Positions 34,397-42,169 of a stretch of 64,000 nt of DNA are shown in pieces. Within the stretch, counting starts at the first letter, position 1, and each line of letters starts with the position of its first letter. The stretch spans positions 94,357 through 158,356 of the forward strand of contig DBXS01000026.1 of NCBI GenBank assembly GCA_002310055.1. The letters are read 5' to 3'. The stretch comes from Clostridiales bacterium UBA1206 (GTDB lineage Bacteria; Bacillota; Clostridia; Oscillospirales; CAG-382). The translations under genes and the position numbers were made by a program. Under the pieces are notes generated by a model that did not search any database, was not told the origin of the DNA, and saw nothing but the letters and a program-made list of their open reading frames with translations.

Positions 34397-35101
34397 TTAT
34401 TTCTTTTTTGCGAATTTGCTTATGATAAGTACTGCGGCAGCGACAGCGACCGCTGCGGCTGCAATTATGTAATACGGCGCGTACGACTTTTCTTCTGCAA
34501 CTTCTGCGCCGCTTTCTTCGGCGGAGGCGTTTTCGGAGAAAGTGAATTCCATTTCACTTCCCTTTCCCGTAAAGCTCACTTTTTCGCCGTTTTCTTCATA
34601 GCCCGTGCAGAAGTTTCCGCTGTTCGATCCGTTGACTTTTACCGCCGTCTTGCCGGAACGAAGCGATCTGAACTTTACTATAACGTACAGGTCGTCGGTC
34701 TTGAGCGCGGCGTCTTTCGATCCGCTTTCCGTCTCGGGCGACGCGTAGGTCAATACTATTCGCCCGGTCTGCTTTCCGTCTTCGCTTGTCACCACTATCT
34801 CAGTGCGGCCGCCGTCTTTCCAGGCTTCCGGTATCGCGGCTTCCACGACTCCGCCGTCGTCCGCTTCGAGTACGGTCAGATACGCGGGGTCGTATTCTAT
34901 CTCTATCCCCACGCCCGTAAAGCCGTTCGGCGCGGTGATATCGCACAGCGAAACTTTTACGTAGAACTCGCCGCCCGTCTTATATTCGTCGCTTATACTG
35001 TCGAGCGTTACAGAATAGAACGTTCCGTCTGCCGCAAGACACGTCACCACGCAAAGCGCCGCGAGCAAAATCATCATCGTAAGGACGATAAATCTTTTCA
35101 T
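34397..35101 (-). CDS. Cohesin-like domain surface protein with C-terminal membrane anchor
   Basis: The 234-residue protein has a signal peptide (residues 1-23), a beta-rich domain of about 150 residues with cohesin-family features (EFYVKVSLCD, NGFTGVGIEIEYDPAYLTVLEAD, RIVLTYASPE), an Ala/Glu linker and a C-terminal membrane helix with basic tail (residues about 208-234). It would sit on the outer face of the membrane. Cohesin domains bind dockerin partners; none is visible here. It lies 13 bp after the DUF362 gene at the end of an S-adenosylhomocysteine operon, an unexpected place for it. Confidence 0.72.
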   Translation of the reverse strand: MKRFIVLTMMILLAALCVVTCLAADGTFYSVTLDSISDEYKTGGEFYVKVSLCDITAPNGFTGVGIEIEYDPAYLTVLEADDGGVVEAAIPEAWKDGGRTEIVVTSEDGKQTGRIVLTYASPETESGSKDAALKTDDLYVIVKFRSLRSGKTAVKVNGSNSGNFCTGYEENGEKVSFTGKGSEMEFTFSENASAEESGAEVAEEKSYAPYYIIAAAAVAVAAAVLIISKFAKKK

Positions 35102-35114
35102 ACCCGTCCTCCGC

Positions 35115-36227
35115 TTATTTTATATCCAGCGTCACAAGCTCGTATTCTCTTGTCCCTATGCCGATCTTTTCGGCGTGTTCGAGCGACGCCTGCCATTCCG
35201 TGTCGGGCGATACGTTTTTGAAATGATCGTGAAACTCCTTATTGCTCCTGTCGAGCGCGCTGCCTTTGATAGGCTCCTGCGCGTTGACTGCGTCGGCGCA
35301 CGCCTGATCGATCGCCACCGGATCGAAAGACGCGAACATACCGATATCCGGCACTATGGGGATATCGTTCAGCGAGTAGCAGTCGCAGTACGGCGATACG
35401 TCGCATACGAGCGATACGTAAAAGCACGGTCTGCCGCTTATCACCGCTTTGGTGTATTCCGCCATCTTTTTGCACATCGTGACGTTTCGCGTGCCGCTGC
35501 CGGCGGCGATAGCGTCGTGGTTGCAGGCGCCTATGCATCTGCCGCATCCCACACAGATATCGTGATCTATGTACGCCTTGCCGGTTTCAAAGCTTATAGC
35601 CGAATGCGCGCAGCCGCGCAGACAGATACGGCAGCCGACGCACCGCGACTGATTCACCACGGGTTTGCCGTCGGAATGCATTTCCATCTTGCCCCCGCGC
35701 GAACCGCAGCCCATGCCGATGTTCTTTATAGCGCCGCCGAACCCCGCGGCATCGTGACCCTTGAAATGGCTGAGCGCAATGAATATATCCGCGTCCATCA
35801 CTGCTTTGCCTATCTTCGCCGCCTTAACGTATTCCCCGCCTTCGACCGGGACTTCCACGTCGTCGGTGCCTTTGAGTCCGTCGCCGATTATGACGTGCAC
35901 GCCTGTAGTAAGTTCGGTAAAGCCGTTTTCGTACGCCGAATCCAAATGCTCGAGCGCGTTCTTGCGTCTGCCGGGATATAGCGTGTTGCAATCTACAAGG
36001 AACGGCTTGCCGCCGAGCTCCTTTATCACGTCGCACAGCGCTTTTGCGTAATTGGGGCGCAGAAAAGCAATATTTCCCGGTTCGCCGAAATGCATCTTCA
36101 CCGCGACGAACTTGTTTTTGAAATCGATCTTATCGATACCCGCCGCTTTGACGAGACGTTTGAGTTTCGCCGGAAGGTTTATATGCTCCGCCGCGAAATC
36201 CGTAAAGAATACCTTGGATTTTTCCAT
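35115..36227 (-). CDS. DUF362 protein with 2[4Fe-4S] ferredoxin domain
   Basis: The 370-residue protein combines a DUF362 domain (VKMHFGEPGN, FKGHDAAGFGGAIKNIGMGC) with a central ferredoxin insert bearing two clusters (CVGCRICLRGC and CVGCGRCIGAC). The start at 36227 follows GAGGTG; a longer frame overlaps ahcY and was rejected. DUF362 proteins are redox proteins of unclear substrate, common in anaerobes. It is co-transcribed with ahcY (10 bp gap) and the cohesin-like gene. Confidence 0.88.
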   Translation of the reverse strand: MEKSKVFFTDFAAEHINLPAKLKRLVKAAGIDKIDFKNKFVAVKMHFGEPGNIAFLRPNYAKALCDVIKELGGKPFLVDCNTLYPGRRKNALEHLDSAYENGFTELTTGVHVIIGDGLKGTDDVEVPVEGGEYVKAAKIGKAVMDADIFIALSHFKGHDAAGFGGAIKNIGMGCGSRGGKMEMHSDGKPVVNQSRCVGCRICLRGCAHSAISFETGKAYIDHDICVGCGRCIGACNHDAIAAGSGTRNVTMCKKMAEYTKAVISGRPCFYVSLVCDVSPYCDCYSLNDIPIVPDIGMFASFDPVAIDQACADAVNAQEPIKGSALDRSNKEFHDHFKNVSPDTEWQASLEHAEKIGIGTREYELVTLDIK

Positions 36228-36237
36228 ATCGGGCACC

Positions 36238-37476
36238 TCACTGCCAACTGTCGAGATACGCTTTCTGTTCGGGAGTGAGCGTATCGATCTCACACCCCAG
36301 ATACTTGAGTTTTTTCGCCGCGACTATGCCGTCGATCTCTTCAGGCACTTCGACCGCGCCCTTGAGCTTGCCGCGGTTTTGCACGAGATACCTTGCCGAA
36401 AGCGCCTGGATCGCGAACGACATATCCATTATCTCTGCCGGGTGTCCGTCGCCGGCGGCGAGATTGACGAGACGTCCTTCTGCTATAACGAACAGCGTCT
36501 TGCCGTTTTTGAGCACGTAGCCCTGTATGTTCTTACGCGCTTCGTATTTACGCACACAGTTGGCGTTCAGCCACGCCATATCGACTTCCACGTCGAAATG
36601 TCCGGCGTTGCAGAGTATTGCGCCGTCTTTCATATTATAGAACGAATTCTCGCAGATAACGCCGTTGCAGCCCGTGACCGTGATGAAGAAATCGCCGACT
36701 TTCGCGGCCTCTTCCATCTTCATCACCGCAAAGCCGTCCATCACCGCTTCTATCGCCTTGACGGGGTCGACCTCGGTGACGATGACCGAAGCGCCCAGGC
36801 CCTTGGCGCGCATAGCGACGCCCTTGCCGCACCAGCCGTAGCCGGCGACGACGACCTTCTTGCCCGCCACGATGAGGTTGGTCGTGCGGTTGATGCCGTC
36901 CCAGACGGATTGACCGGTGCCGTAACGGTTGTCGAAGAAATGCTTGCACTGCGCGTTGTTGACGAGTATCATCGGGAACTTGAGCTCGCCCGCCTTGTCC
37001 ATCGCTTTGAGCCGGATGATGCCGGTGGTGGTCTCCTCGCACCCGCCTATCACGTTCCCCAGCAGATCGGGGCGCGTGTAATGGATGGCGTGCACCAGGT
37101 CGCCGCCGTCGTCGATGATGACGTTCGGAGCGGCACCGATGACGCACGAAATATGACGCTCGTATTCTTCCGCCGTGGCGCCGTACCACGCGTAGACGTT
37201 GAGCCCGTCGTGCACGAGCGCCGCCGCCACGTCGTCCTGCGTGGAAAGCGGATTGCTCCCCGTGACGAACATCTCGGCGCCGCCGCTTGCAAGCACCTTG
37301 CAAAGATAAGCGGTCTTGGCTTCGAGATGAACCGAAAGCGCAACTCTAAGCCCCTTGAACGGCTTTTCTTTTATAAAATCTTCCTCAATGGAATTCAAAA
37401 GCGGCATATTGCGCCTGACCCAGTCGATCTTCTGCGCGCCGCTTTCCCAAAGTTTGATATCCCTGATCTCGCTCAT
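36238..37476 (-). CDS. ahcY: AhcY-family hydrolase, likely S-inosyl-L-homocysteine hydrolase
   Basis: The 412-residue protein is colinear with Thermotoga-type S-adenosylhomocysteine hydrolase: SNPLSTQDDVAAALV, IDDGGDL, DNRYGTGQS, the NAD site VAGYGWCGKGVA and GHPAEIMDMSF near the C-terminus. The purine-recognition motif is HLEAK (His50, Glu52, Lys54), the HxExK form associated with S-inosylhomocysteine cleavage, instead of HxTxE/Q. It would release inosine and homocysteine from the product of the overlapping upstream deaminase gene. The family is certain; the inosine specificity is inferred from motif and context. Confidence 0.92.
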   Translation of the reverse strand: MSEIRDIKLWESGAQKIDWVRRNMPLLNSIEEDFIKEKPFKGLRVALSVHLEAKTAYLCKVLASGGAEMFVTGSNPLSTQDDVAAALVHDGLNVYAWYGATAEEYERHISCVIGAAPNVIIDDGGDLVHAIHYTRPDLLGNVIGGCEETTTGIIRLKAMDKAGELKFPMILVNNAQCKHFFDNRYGTGQSVWDGINRTTNLIVAGKKVVVAGYGWCGKGVAMRAKGLGASVIVTEVDPVKAIEAVMDGFAVMKMEEAAKVGDFFITVTGCNGVICENSFYNMKDGAILCNAGHFDVEVDMAWLNANCVRKYEARKNIQGYVLKNGKTLFVIAEGRLVNLAAGDGHPAEIMDMSFAIQALSARYLVQNRGKLKGAVEVPEEIDGIVAAKKLKYLGCEIDTLTPEQKAYLDSWQ

Positions 37477-38765
37477 TGTTTGCTCTCCTCAAATTTTTCT
37501 GTTATAGCGCACACGCGCGAGGCTGCGCCGCGCATATCCGCGTTTATATGTCTGCCGTCTTTTATAACGGTCTTTCCGCCGACTATGACGGCGTCGACCT
37601 CCGAGCCGTTCGCGCAGTACACGAGCGACGATACGAGGTCGTTTGCCGGTACGAACGCCGGCCTCCAAAGGTCCAGAAGCACGATATCGGCGTTTTTGCC
37701 TTCGGCAAGTTCGCCGCTTTCAAGTCCCAGCGCGGACGCGCCGTTATACGTCGCCATATCGAGTGCCTCGCCGGCGGTTATCTTCACGGGCGAACGTTCC
37801 ACGCCCTTGGTGATGAGCGTGACGGCGGCGAGTTCGTTGAAAAGGTTCAGCGAATTGTTGCTCGCGGCGGAATCGGTGCCGAGGCACAGGTTCACGCCTG
37901 CGTCGAAAAGCTTTGCCACGGGCGGTATGCCGTTGCCCAGCTTCATGTTGCTGCGTATATTGAGCGCCACGTTCACTTTATTGTCAGCGAGTATCTTTAT
38001 ATCGTTATCCGTGACGTTGGCGCAGTGCGCGGCGATGACTCGGTTTTCGAATATCCCGAGCTTTTCAAGGTATTCCACCGGCGTGCAGCCGTATTTTTCG
38101 ATACAGTCGCTGACTTCGGTCACCGATTCCGAAAGATGCACGTTGAGCAGTATATCGTTCTTGCGCGCGAGTTCGCCAATATGCTTGAGGTACTCGGGAT
38201 CGGTCGTGTATACGGCGTGGGGGCCGAAAGCGAACGAAAGGAGTGAGTTCCCCGCGTAGTCGCGCATTTCACGCATCGCTTCGTCCAGCCGCCTCATCCC
38301 GCCGCCATCTGTCATAGTGCCCGTAAGCCCGCGCGAAAGCACGCAGCGCATACCCGCGTCCGTCGCCGCGCGGGCAACGGCACCTTCGAACATATGCATT
38401 TCCATAAACGCGGTCGTGCCGGAAGAAAGCATCTCAAGGCAGCCGTAAAGCGAAGAATAATATGCGTCGTCTGACGTGAGCTTTTCTTCGTTGGGCATCA
38501 CCCTGCCGAACAGCCATTCGCCGAACGGCAGATCGTCGGCAAGCGAACGCAGGACCGTCATGTAAACGTGCGTGTGGCAGTTTATAAGTCCCGGCATCGC
38601 AAGCTTTCCGGCGCCGTCGATAACGGTATTCGCGGAATCGACGGATATGTTTTCGCCGATCGATTCGATCTTGCCGCCGGATATCAAAATATTCGTTTTT
38701 TCAACGGCGTAACTTCCCCTGCCTTTGCGCAACAGAGCGTTAACGTCTTTAATAAGAATATCCAT
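37473..38765 (-). CDS. mtaD: S-adenosylhomocysteine / 5'-methylthioadenosine deaminase
   Basis: The 430-residue amidohydrolase has the metal ligands of the adenosine-deaminase-like subgroup: NCHTHVYMT, NVHLSESV, AAHCANVTDND and LGTDSAASNNSLNLF, with the substrate loop RSLADDLPFGEWL. It would deaminate S-adenosylhomocysteine to S-inosylhomocysteine, the substrate of the following gene, whose start it overlaps by 4 bp. Guanine and chlorohydrolase-type deaminases are related alternatives. The start at 38765 leaves a leader of about 11 nt from the predicted promoter, explaining the weak ribosome site. Confidence 0.85.
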   Translation of the reverse strand: MDILIKDVNALLRKGRGSYAVEKTNILISGGKIESIGENISVDSANTVIDGAGKLAMPGLINCHTHVYMTVLRSLADDLPFGEWLFGRVMPNEEKLTSDDAYYSSLYGCLEMLSSGTTAFMEMHMFEGAVARAATDAGMRCVLSRGLTGTMTDGGGMRRLDEAMREMRDYAGNSLLSFAFGPHAVYTTDPEYLKHIGELARKNDILLNVHLSESVTEVSDCIEKYGCTPVEYLEKLGIFENRVIAAHCANVTDNDIKILADNKVNVALNIRSNMKLGNGIPPVAKLFDAGVNLCLGTDSAASNNSLNLFNELAAVTLITKGVERSPVKITAGEALDMATYNGASALGLESGELAEGKNADIVLLDLWRPAFVPANDLVSSLVYCANGSEVDAVIVGGKTVIKDGRHINADMRGAASRVCAITEKFEESKQ

Positions 38766-38782
38766 ATATATCACCGTATACG

Positions 38783-38810
38783 ATTATACACTATTTTTAT
38801 AAATTGTCAA
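38783..38810 (-). promoter_or_regulatory. Sigma-A promoter of the SAH-recycling operon
   Basis: Minus strand TTGACA (38805-38810), 16 bp, TATAAT (38783-38788). The predicted transcript starts about 11 nt before mtaD, so the operon has almost no leader. Confidence 0.82.
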
Positions 38811-38822
38811 CTGCGAATAATC

Positions 38823-38850
38823 AAAAAAGCACGGGTATCGCTGCCCGTGC
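38823..38850 (-). terminator. Terminator of the unknown gene at 38866
   Basis: Stem GCACGGG/CCCGTGC (38829-38835 with 38844-38850) followed by six T residues on the minus strand. Confidence 0.85.
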
Positions 38851-38865
38851 GGTTTTGATATTTGT

Positions 38866-40047
38866 TCAATCGTCAAGATCATAATCGTCGATGTCCGGGA
38901 CCTTCCAGCTGCCCCAGCCGTTTTCGTTCATCATCTTAAGTTCGCTGATCTGTTGTTCGAGATACTCCCTTTTTGAAGAAAACCAAATCCAAGGATAATA
39001 CACTGCCGCGCCTTTGGGATCATTTTGCAGAGGGACAATAACCGCAAGGATATCGAGGAATTTTCTTTTATTTCCCTGTGGCTTGTAAAAGAAAGTGATT
39101 TCATGCGACGTAAGCGCTTTAAAAAGCTTTGCGCCGCCTATGGAATCATTTATCTTCGCAGGAATGCGAAAATCTTTATCTATCCATCTCAACGCCCATT
39201 CGCCGCTTTTCAGCCGGACTTTTTCCATATTTATCGGAATATGTTCGGAACTTGACGGCAGGACGATGGCGGTATCCGTAAAAGTGATCTCGCCGTTCTC
39301 TATGGCGTTTCCTTTTATCATTTTAAGTACCACGGCGATCCCTTTGGATGCGCCGCCTTTGCTGAGCGCCGAAAAATACCAGCGCCCGTCTTCCAGATCA
39401 TCAAACACTTCGTTCGACCCCGTCCTGAACTCAAGTCGAGGGAGCTCTTTTTCGCCCTCGGGGGCACGGAAGTAAAGGACCGTGACAGCGCCTTCCGGCG
39501 GTTCGTCGTAAAATCTTTCGGTATCCAGAACGGTTTGGCTCACGTCGATCGAAAGCGTTTTGCTTATCGGAACAAGCGCTTCGTCGGCGAATACATACGC
39601 AGAAGAGACCGCGGCGGAAAACGCCTTATAATCGTTTACTTTCGGTTTCCACGCAGATCTGTTGCTGCGTCTTCCGATTTTTCCGCCGTACGTAAAGCCT
39701 ATCTTCATCCACGCGTCCGTGCCATCTGAAATGTTGACGAGGTTCATAAACAAATAGTCGCTGTCGTTACATAAAAGCGCCAGGACGTCTGCGTTGAAAC
39801 GGCCGGAATACCCGGCGGCTTCCTCATACATATCGTCGGGCGAAACGAATGAAAACAGCTCGGAATATACCGATATCCATTCGCTGTGTTCCGGTTCGTA
39901 TATTATGACGGCCAGAGTATCGTCATCAGGTTTTTCGACATTGGTAAGCCCTTTGGCGGTAAGACCCGATTTGACATATTCAGCGACGTCGCCGACGGCA
40001 AACGCGCCGTTTTTTCTGATGTGTATATTGCTGAAGGAATTCCCCAT
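38866..40047 (-). CDS. Unknown 393-residue soluble protein
   Basis: I do not recognise this protein. It begins MGNSFSNIHIRK, has no signal peptide or membrane segment, and is a mixed alpha/beta protein with Trp-rich patches (YYPWIWFSSKREYLEQQ, GWGSWKVPDIDD) and an acidic C-terminus. The opening and overall character resemble cytoplasmic proteins sometimes found near polymorphic toxin loci, but no toxin is nearby. GGAGCG lies just before the ATG. It has its own terminator. Confidence 0.7.
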   Translation of the reverse strand: MGNSFSNIHIRKNGAFAVGDVAEYVKSGLTAKGLTNVEKPDDDTLAVIIYEPEHSEWISVYSELFSFVSPDDMYEEAAGYSGRFNADVLALLCNDSDYLFMNLVNISDGTDAWMKIGFTYGGKIGRRSNRSAWKPKVNDYKAFSAAVSSAYVFADEALVPISKTLSIDVSQTVLDTERFYDEPPEGAVTVLYFRAPEGEKELPRLEFRTGSNEVFDDLEDGRWYFSALSKGGASKGIAVVLKMIKGNAIENGEITFTDTAIVLPSSSEHIPINMEKVRLKSGEWALRWIDKDFRIPAKINDSIGGAKLFKALTSHEITFFYKPQGNKRKFLDILAVIVPLQNDPKGAAVYYPWIWFSSKREYLEQQISELKMMNENGWGSWKVPDIDDYDLDD

Positions 40048-40106
40048 AACAGCGCTCCGTTTGACTTTTTTGCGTTTTTTTGCCGAAAAAACGTATTAAC
40101 GAAGTG

Positions 40107-40319
40107 TCACTTGGTTTCTGCTATCCTTGCGTTTATCGCTTTCGCGACGATATCGGCGTCGACGCCGTGGACCGCGCACGCTTCTTCAAGCGTTTCGGCC
40201 TGTGCGGCGGGACAGCCCAGACAATGCATACCGATACCCAGAAGGATCTCGGCAGCTTCGGGATGTTCGTTGACTATTTCACCTATTACGGTGTCTTTTG
40301 TTACAAGTTTGTTTTCCAT
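40107..40319 (-). CDS. DUF1858 redox-disulfide domain protein
   Basis: The 70-residue protein matches the hybrid-cluster-protein-associated redox disulfide domain (DUF1858): VIGEIVNEHPEAAEILLGIGMHCLGCPAAQAETLEEA, with a CxxC pair at Cys33 and Cys36. Such proteins are small cytosolic redox or cluster-binding factors of anaerobes, often linked to nitrosative or oxidative stress. The ribosome site CGGAGGTG is strong. An FNR-like palindrome sits at -41.5 relative to its predicted promoter. Confidence 0.9.
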   Translation of the reverse strand: MENKLVTKDTVIGEIVNEHPEAAEILLGIGMHCLGCPAAQAETLEEACAVHGVDADIVAKAINARIAETK

Positions 40320-40352
40320 AAGAATACACCTCCGGGTTCATTTTACGGTCTT

Positions 40353-40358
40353 ATTATA
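40353..40358 (-). promoter_or_regulatory. -10 element of the DUF1858 gene
   Basis: TATAAT on the minus strand, 33 bp upstream of the start codon. No -35 consensus is present at the correct distance, as expected of an activator-dependent promoter. Confidence 0.6.
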
Positions 40359-40379
40359 GTACCGCCCGAACGCAAAGTA

Positions 40380-40395
40380 TGTTGTATTTACAACA
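40380..40395 (-). promoter_or_regulatory. Putative CRP/FNR-family operator
   Basis: TGTTGTATTTACAACA is a perfect inverted repeat (TGTTGTA/TACAACA with a 2-bp centre). Taking the -10 box at 40353-40358 as -12 to -7, the dyad centre is at -41.5, the classical position for class II activation by CRP/FNR-type regulators. The regulator is not in the window. Confidence 0.55.
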
Positions 40396-40418
40396 CCTTT
40401 TGTAAACATTCTGTATAC

Positions 40419-41438
40419 TTACCGGCCAGAAACGGCGTCAACGTTTTTCTTTGCGGTGATGCACATAAGCAATAGAGTTACAGCCCCGGAAGCCGCCGTA
40501 ACGGCTATGTCAACAGGCGCGAGCACTATCCCCGGAATGCCTTCGAAGAAGAACCCGGTCCCGAACCGGTACAGATGCCCGTGCAGCAGGATCATTTCGC
40601 CTATATACATAAGCAAAGTCGTGAGCAGCGCCGCGGCAGCCGGTATCCAGAGCGCGAACGCCCTTTTCTTTTTAAGAAGAAGCGACCCTACAAACAGCCC
40701 CACGGTCACGCCGAGGATTATAAAGAAAAGCGACATCATGAAAGCCGAAAGCGGCGATACCGTGATACTGCCGTCGCGCCAGAACGCCGTAAAACAGGCG
40801 AGTATGCACAGCCCCAAAAACGCAACCGCGGAGACCGACTGCAATATAAGCGCCTTTTTCCTTCCGCTTTCGCCGGTCTTAATCATTTGAGCAAAACCGT
40901 AGATACAGTTCAGTATCGCAATTATCAGCACGACGGAAATCAAATAGAAATGCAGTTTGAACGCGGGATTATAATCGCCCATAAGGATCTCAACTGCGGT
41001 TTTTGTTTTGTATTCCGTCACGTATTCCGTTACCGTCGTCGTACTTTGCGGCGGTATGTAACACATATACATTTGCCAGTCTTCGAGTTTTACGACAGTT
41101 TGGACCGTTTCGACCGTTTCTGAAGCCATGACCACAACTTTATTTTCGAGCAGCATTTCAAAACCGAAGAAAGCCCCTATCGACAAGGTCCCTCCCGCGA
41201 CGAGCGCATACCGTTTGAACGCTTTTATAAAGAGCGGCATCAGCAGCACGCCGAGTATTAGCGCGACCGCTATCGGCGTGTAGGGGATGATGTATTTGGG
41301 GTAGTTTTCCTTCATTACCGTCCCGTCGGCGATCATATCGCAGACGACTCTCACGCCCATATAAAGCGGGTAGAAAGACGCCGCCAAAACCGCCGCGACT
41401 GAGATGAGCCAATAATTTCTGTACTTTTTGTTTTCCAC
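40419..41438 (-). CDS. Polytopic membrane protein, fourth gene of the blaI operon
   Basis: I do not recognise this 339-residue protein. It has about eight hydrophobic helices and one larger extracytoplasmic loop (about residues 100-155) rich in Thr and Val (QSTTTVTEYVTEYKTKT). It follows the 230-residue anchored protein by 20 bp and belongs to the operon led by the BlaI-type repressor, so it may take part in sensing or responding to cell-wall stress; that is inferred from position. Confidence 0.68.
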   Translation of the reverse strand: MENKKYRNYWLISVAAVLAASFYPLYMGVRVVCDMIADGTVMKENYPKYIIPYTPIAVALILGVLLMPLFIKAFKRYALVAGGTLSIGAFFGFEMLLENKVVVMASETVETVQTVVKLEDWQMYMCYIPPQSTTTVTEYVTEYKTKTAVEILMGDYNPAFKLHFYLISVVLIIAILNCIYGFAQMIKTGESGRKKALILQSVSAVAFLGLCILACFTAFWRDGSITVSPLSAFMMSLFFIILGVTVGLFVGSLLLKKKRAFALWIPAAAALLTTLLMYIGEMILLHGHLYRFGTGFFFEGIPGIVLAPVDIAVTAASGAVTLLLMCITAKKNVDAVSGR

Positions 41439-41458
41439 AATTTCCTCCTCAATACCCG

Positions 41459-42151
41459 TCAGTCGAAAAGCATTTTACAAATATTATCAACGTACGCGCG
41501 CTTCTTCGCTTCCATATCCTCGCCGCCCATATCGATATAGCATTCGGGAAGGTAACTCGACAAAGGATTCTGCCACACGACGACAGTCACGTCGTCTTCG
41601 CTGACGGAATAATTTGCAAGTATTTGTTTCATCCGTTCGGCGTTCACGCCTATAAGGTTCCGAAGTTCGGGGTCCAGCTGTCCGCGCGGAGTTTCGGAAT
41701 GTTCCATCAAGCCGAATGAGTAACTCCCCGCCGACATCTGCCATACTATTACGTCAAGTCCGTTTTCCGCGTTCAGTTCCGAATAATCCGGACCGCGCCT
41801 GCCGGGGTCGATACTGAACGCGACCAGATCGCCCGCGATCTCAGAACCCGCCCTGCGCCTGAACGCTACTTTAAAATCGTCTCCGTTTTTAAGTTTCCAC
41901 ACCATTATCCAGCCTCCCGAGCCCTCGTCGCGCAGCGGCCTGCCTATCAGTTCGACTACCCTTTCAAAAGACATTCCAACGCCGATCTTTACGGCGTCTT
42001 CCGGCGAAACGTCGTTTTTTACGTCGGGGGCGCACCACGTTTCGGGGTCGTTCAGGTCAAAGTCTTGCCCGGATTTCACCTTTATCGCAACAAATATCCC
42101 GGCGGCTATAAGTACCGCGGCGGAAACTGCTATGATCACCGTTTTTTTCAT
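41459..42151 (-). CDS. Membrane-anchored protein, unknown function
   Basis: The 230-residue protein has one N-terminal membrane helix (about residues 4-24) and an extracytoplasmic domain. The part SPEDAVKIGVGMSFERVVELIGRPLRDEGSG looks like the BamE/SmpA-type short helix-turn (a conserved G-x-P) found in outer-face lipoproteins. Gene order (blaI, M56 peptidase, this gene, membrane gene) suggests a ligand sensor for the peptidase, which lacks its own sensor domain. There is no enzymatic motif. Confidence 0.65.
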   Translation of the reverse strand: MKKTVIIAVSAAVLIAAGIFVAIKVKSGQDFDLNDPETWCAPDVKNDVSPEDAVKIGVGMSFERVVELIGRPLRDEGSGGWIMVWKLKNGDDFKVAFRRRAGSEIAGDLVAFSIDPGRRGPDYSELNAENGLDVIVWQMSAGSYSFGLMEHSETPRGQLDPELRNLIGVNAERMKQILANYSVSEDDVTVVVWQNPLSSYLPECYIDMGGEDMEAKKRAYVDNICKMLFD

Positions 42152-42169
42152 ACTGTCCTCCTCAATGAT

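Noticed and set aside
36052..38259. 735-residue plus-strand open frame over ahcY and mtaD
   Set aside because: Antisense shadow of two enzymes with clear catalytic motifs; composition is that of a reverse frame.
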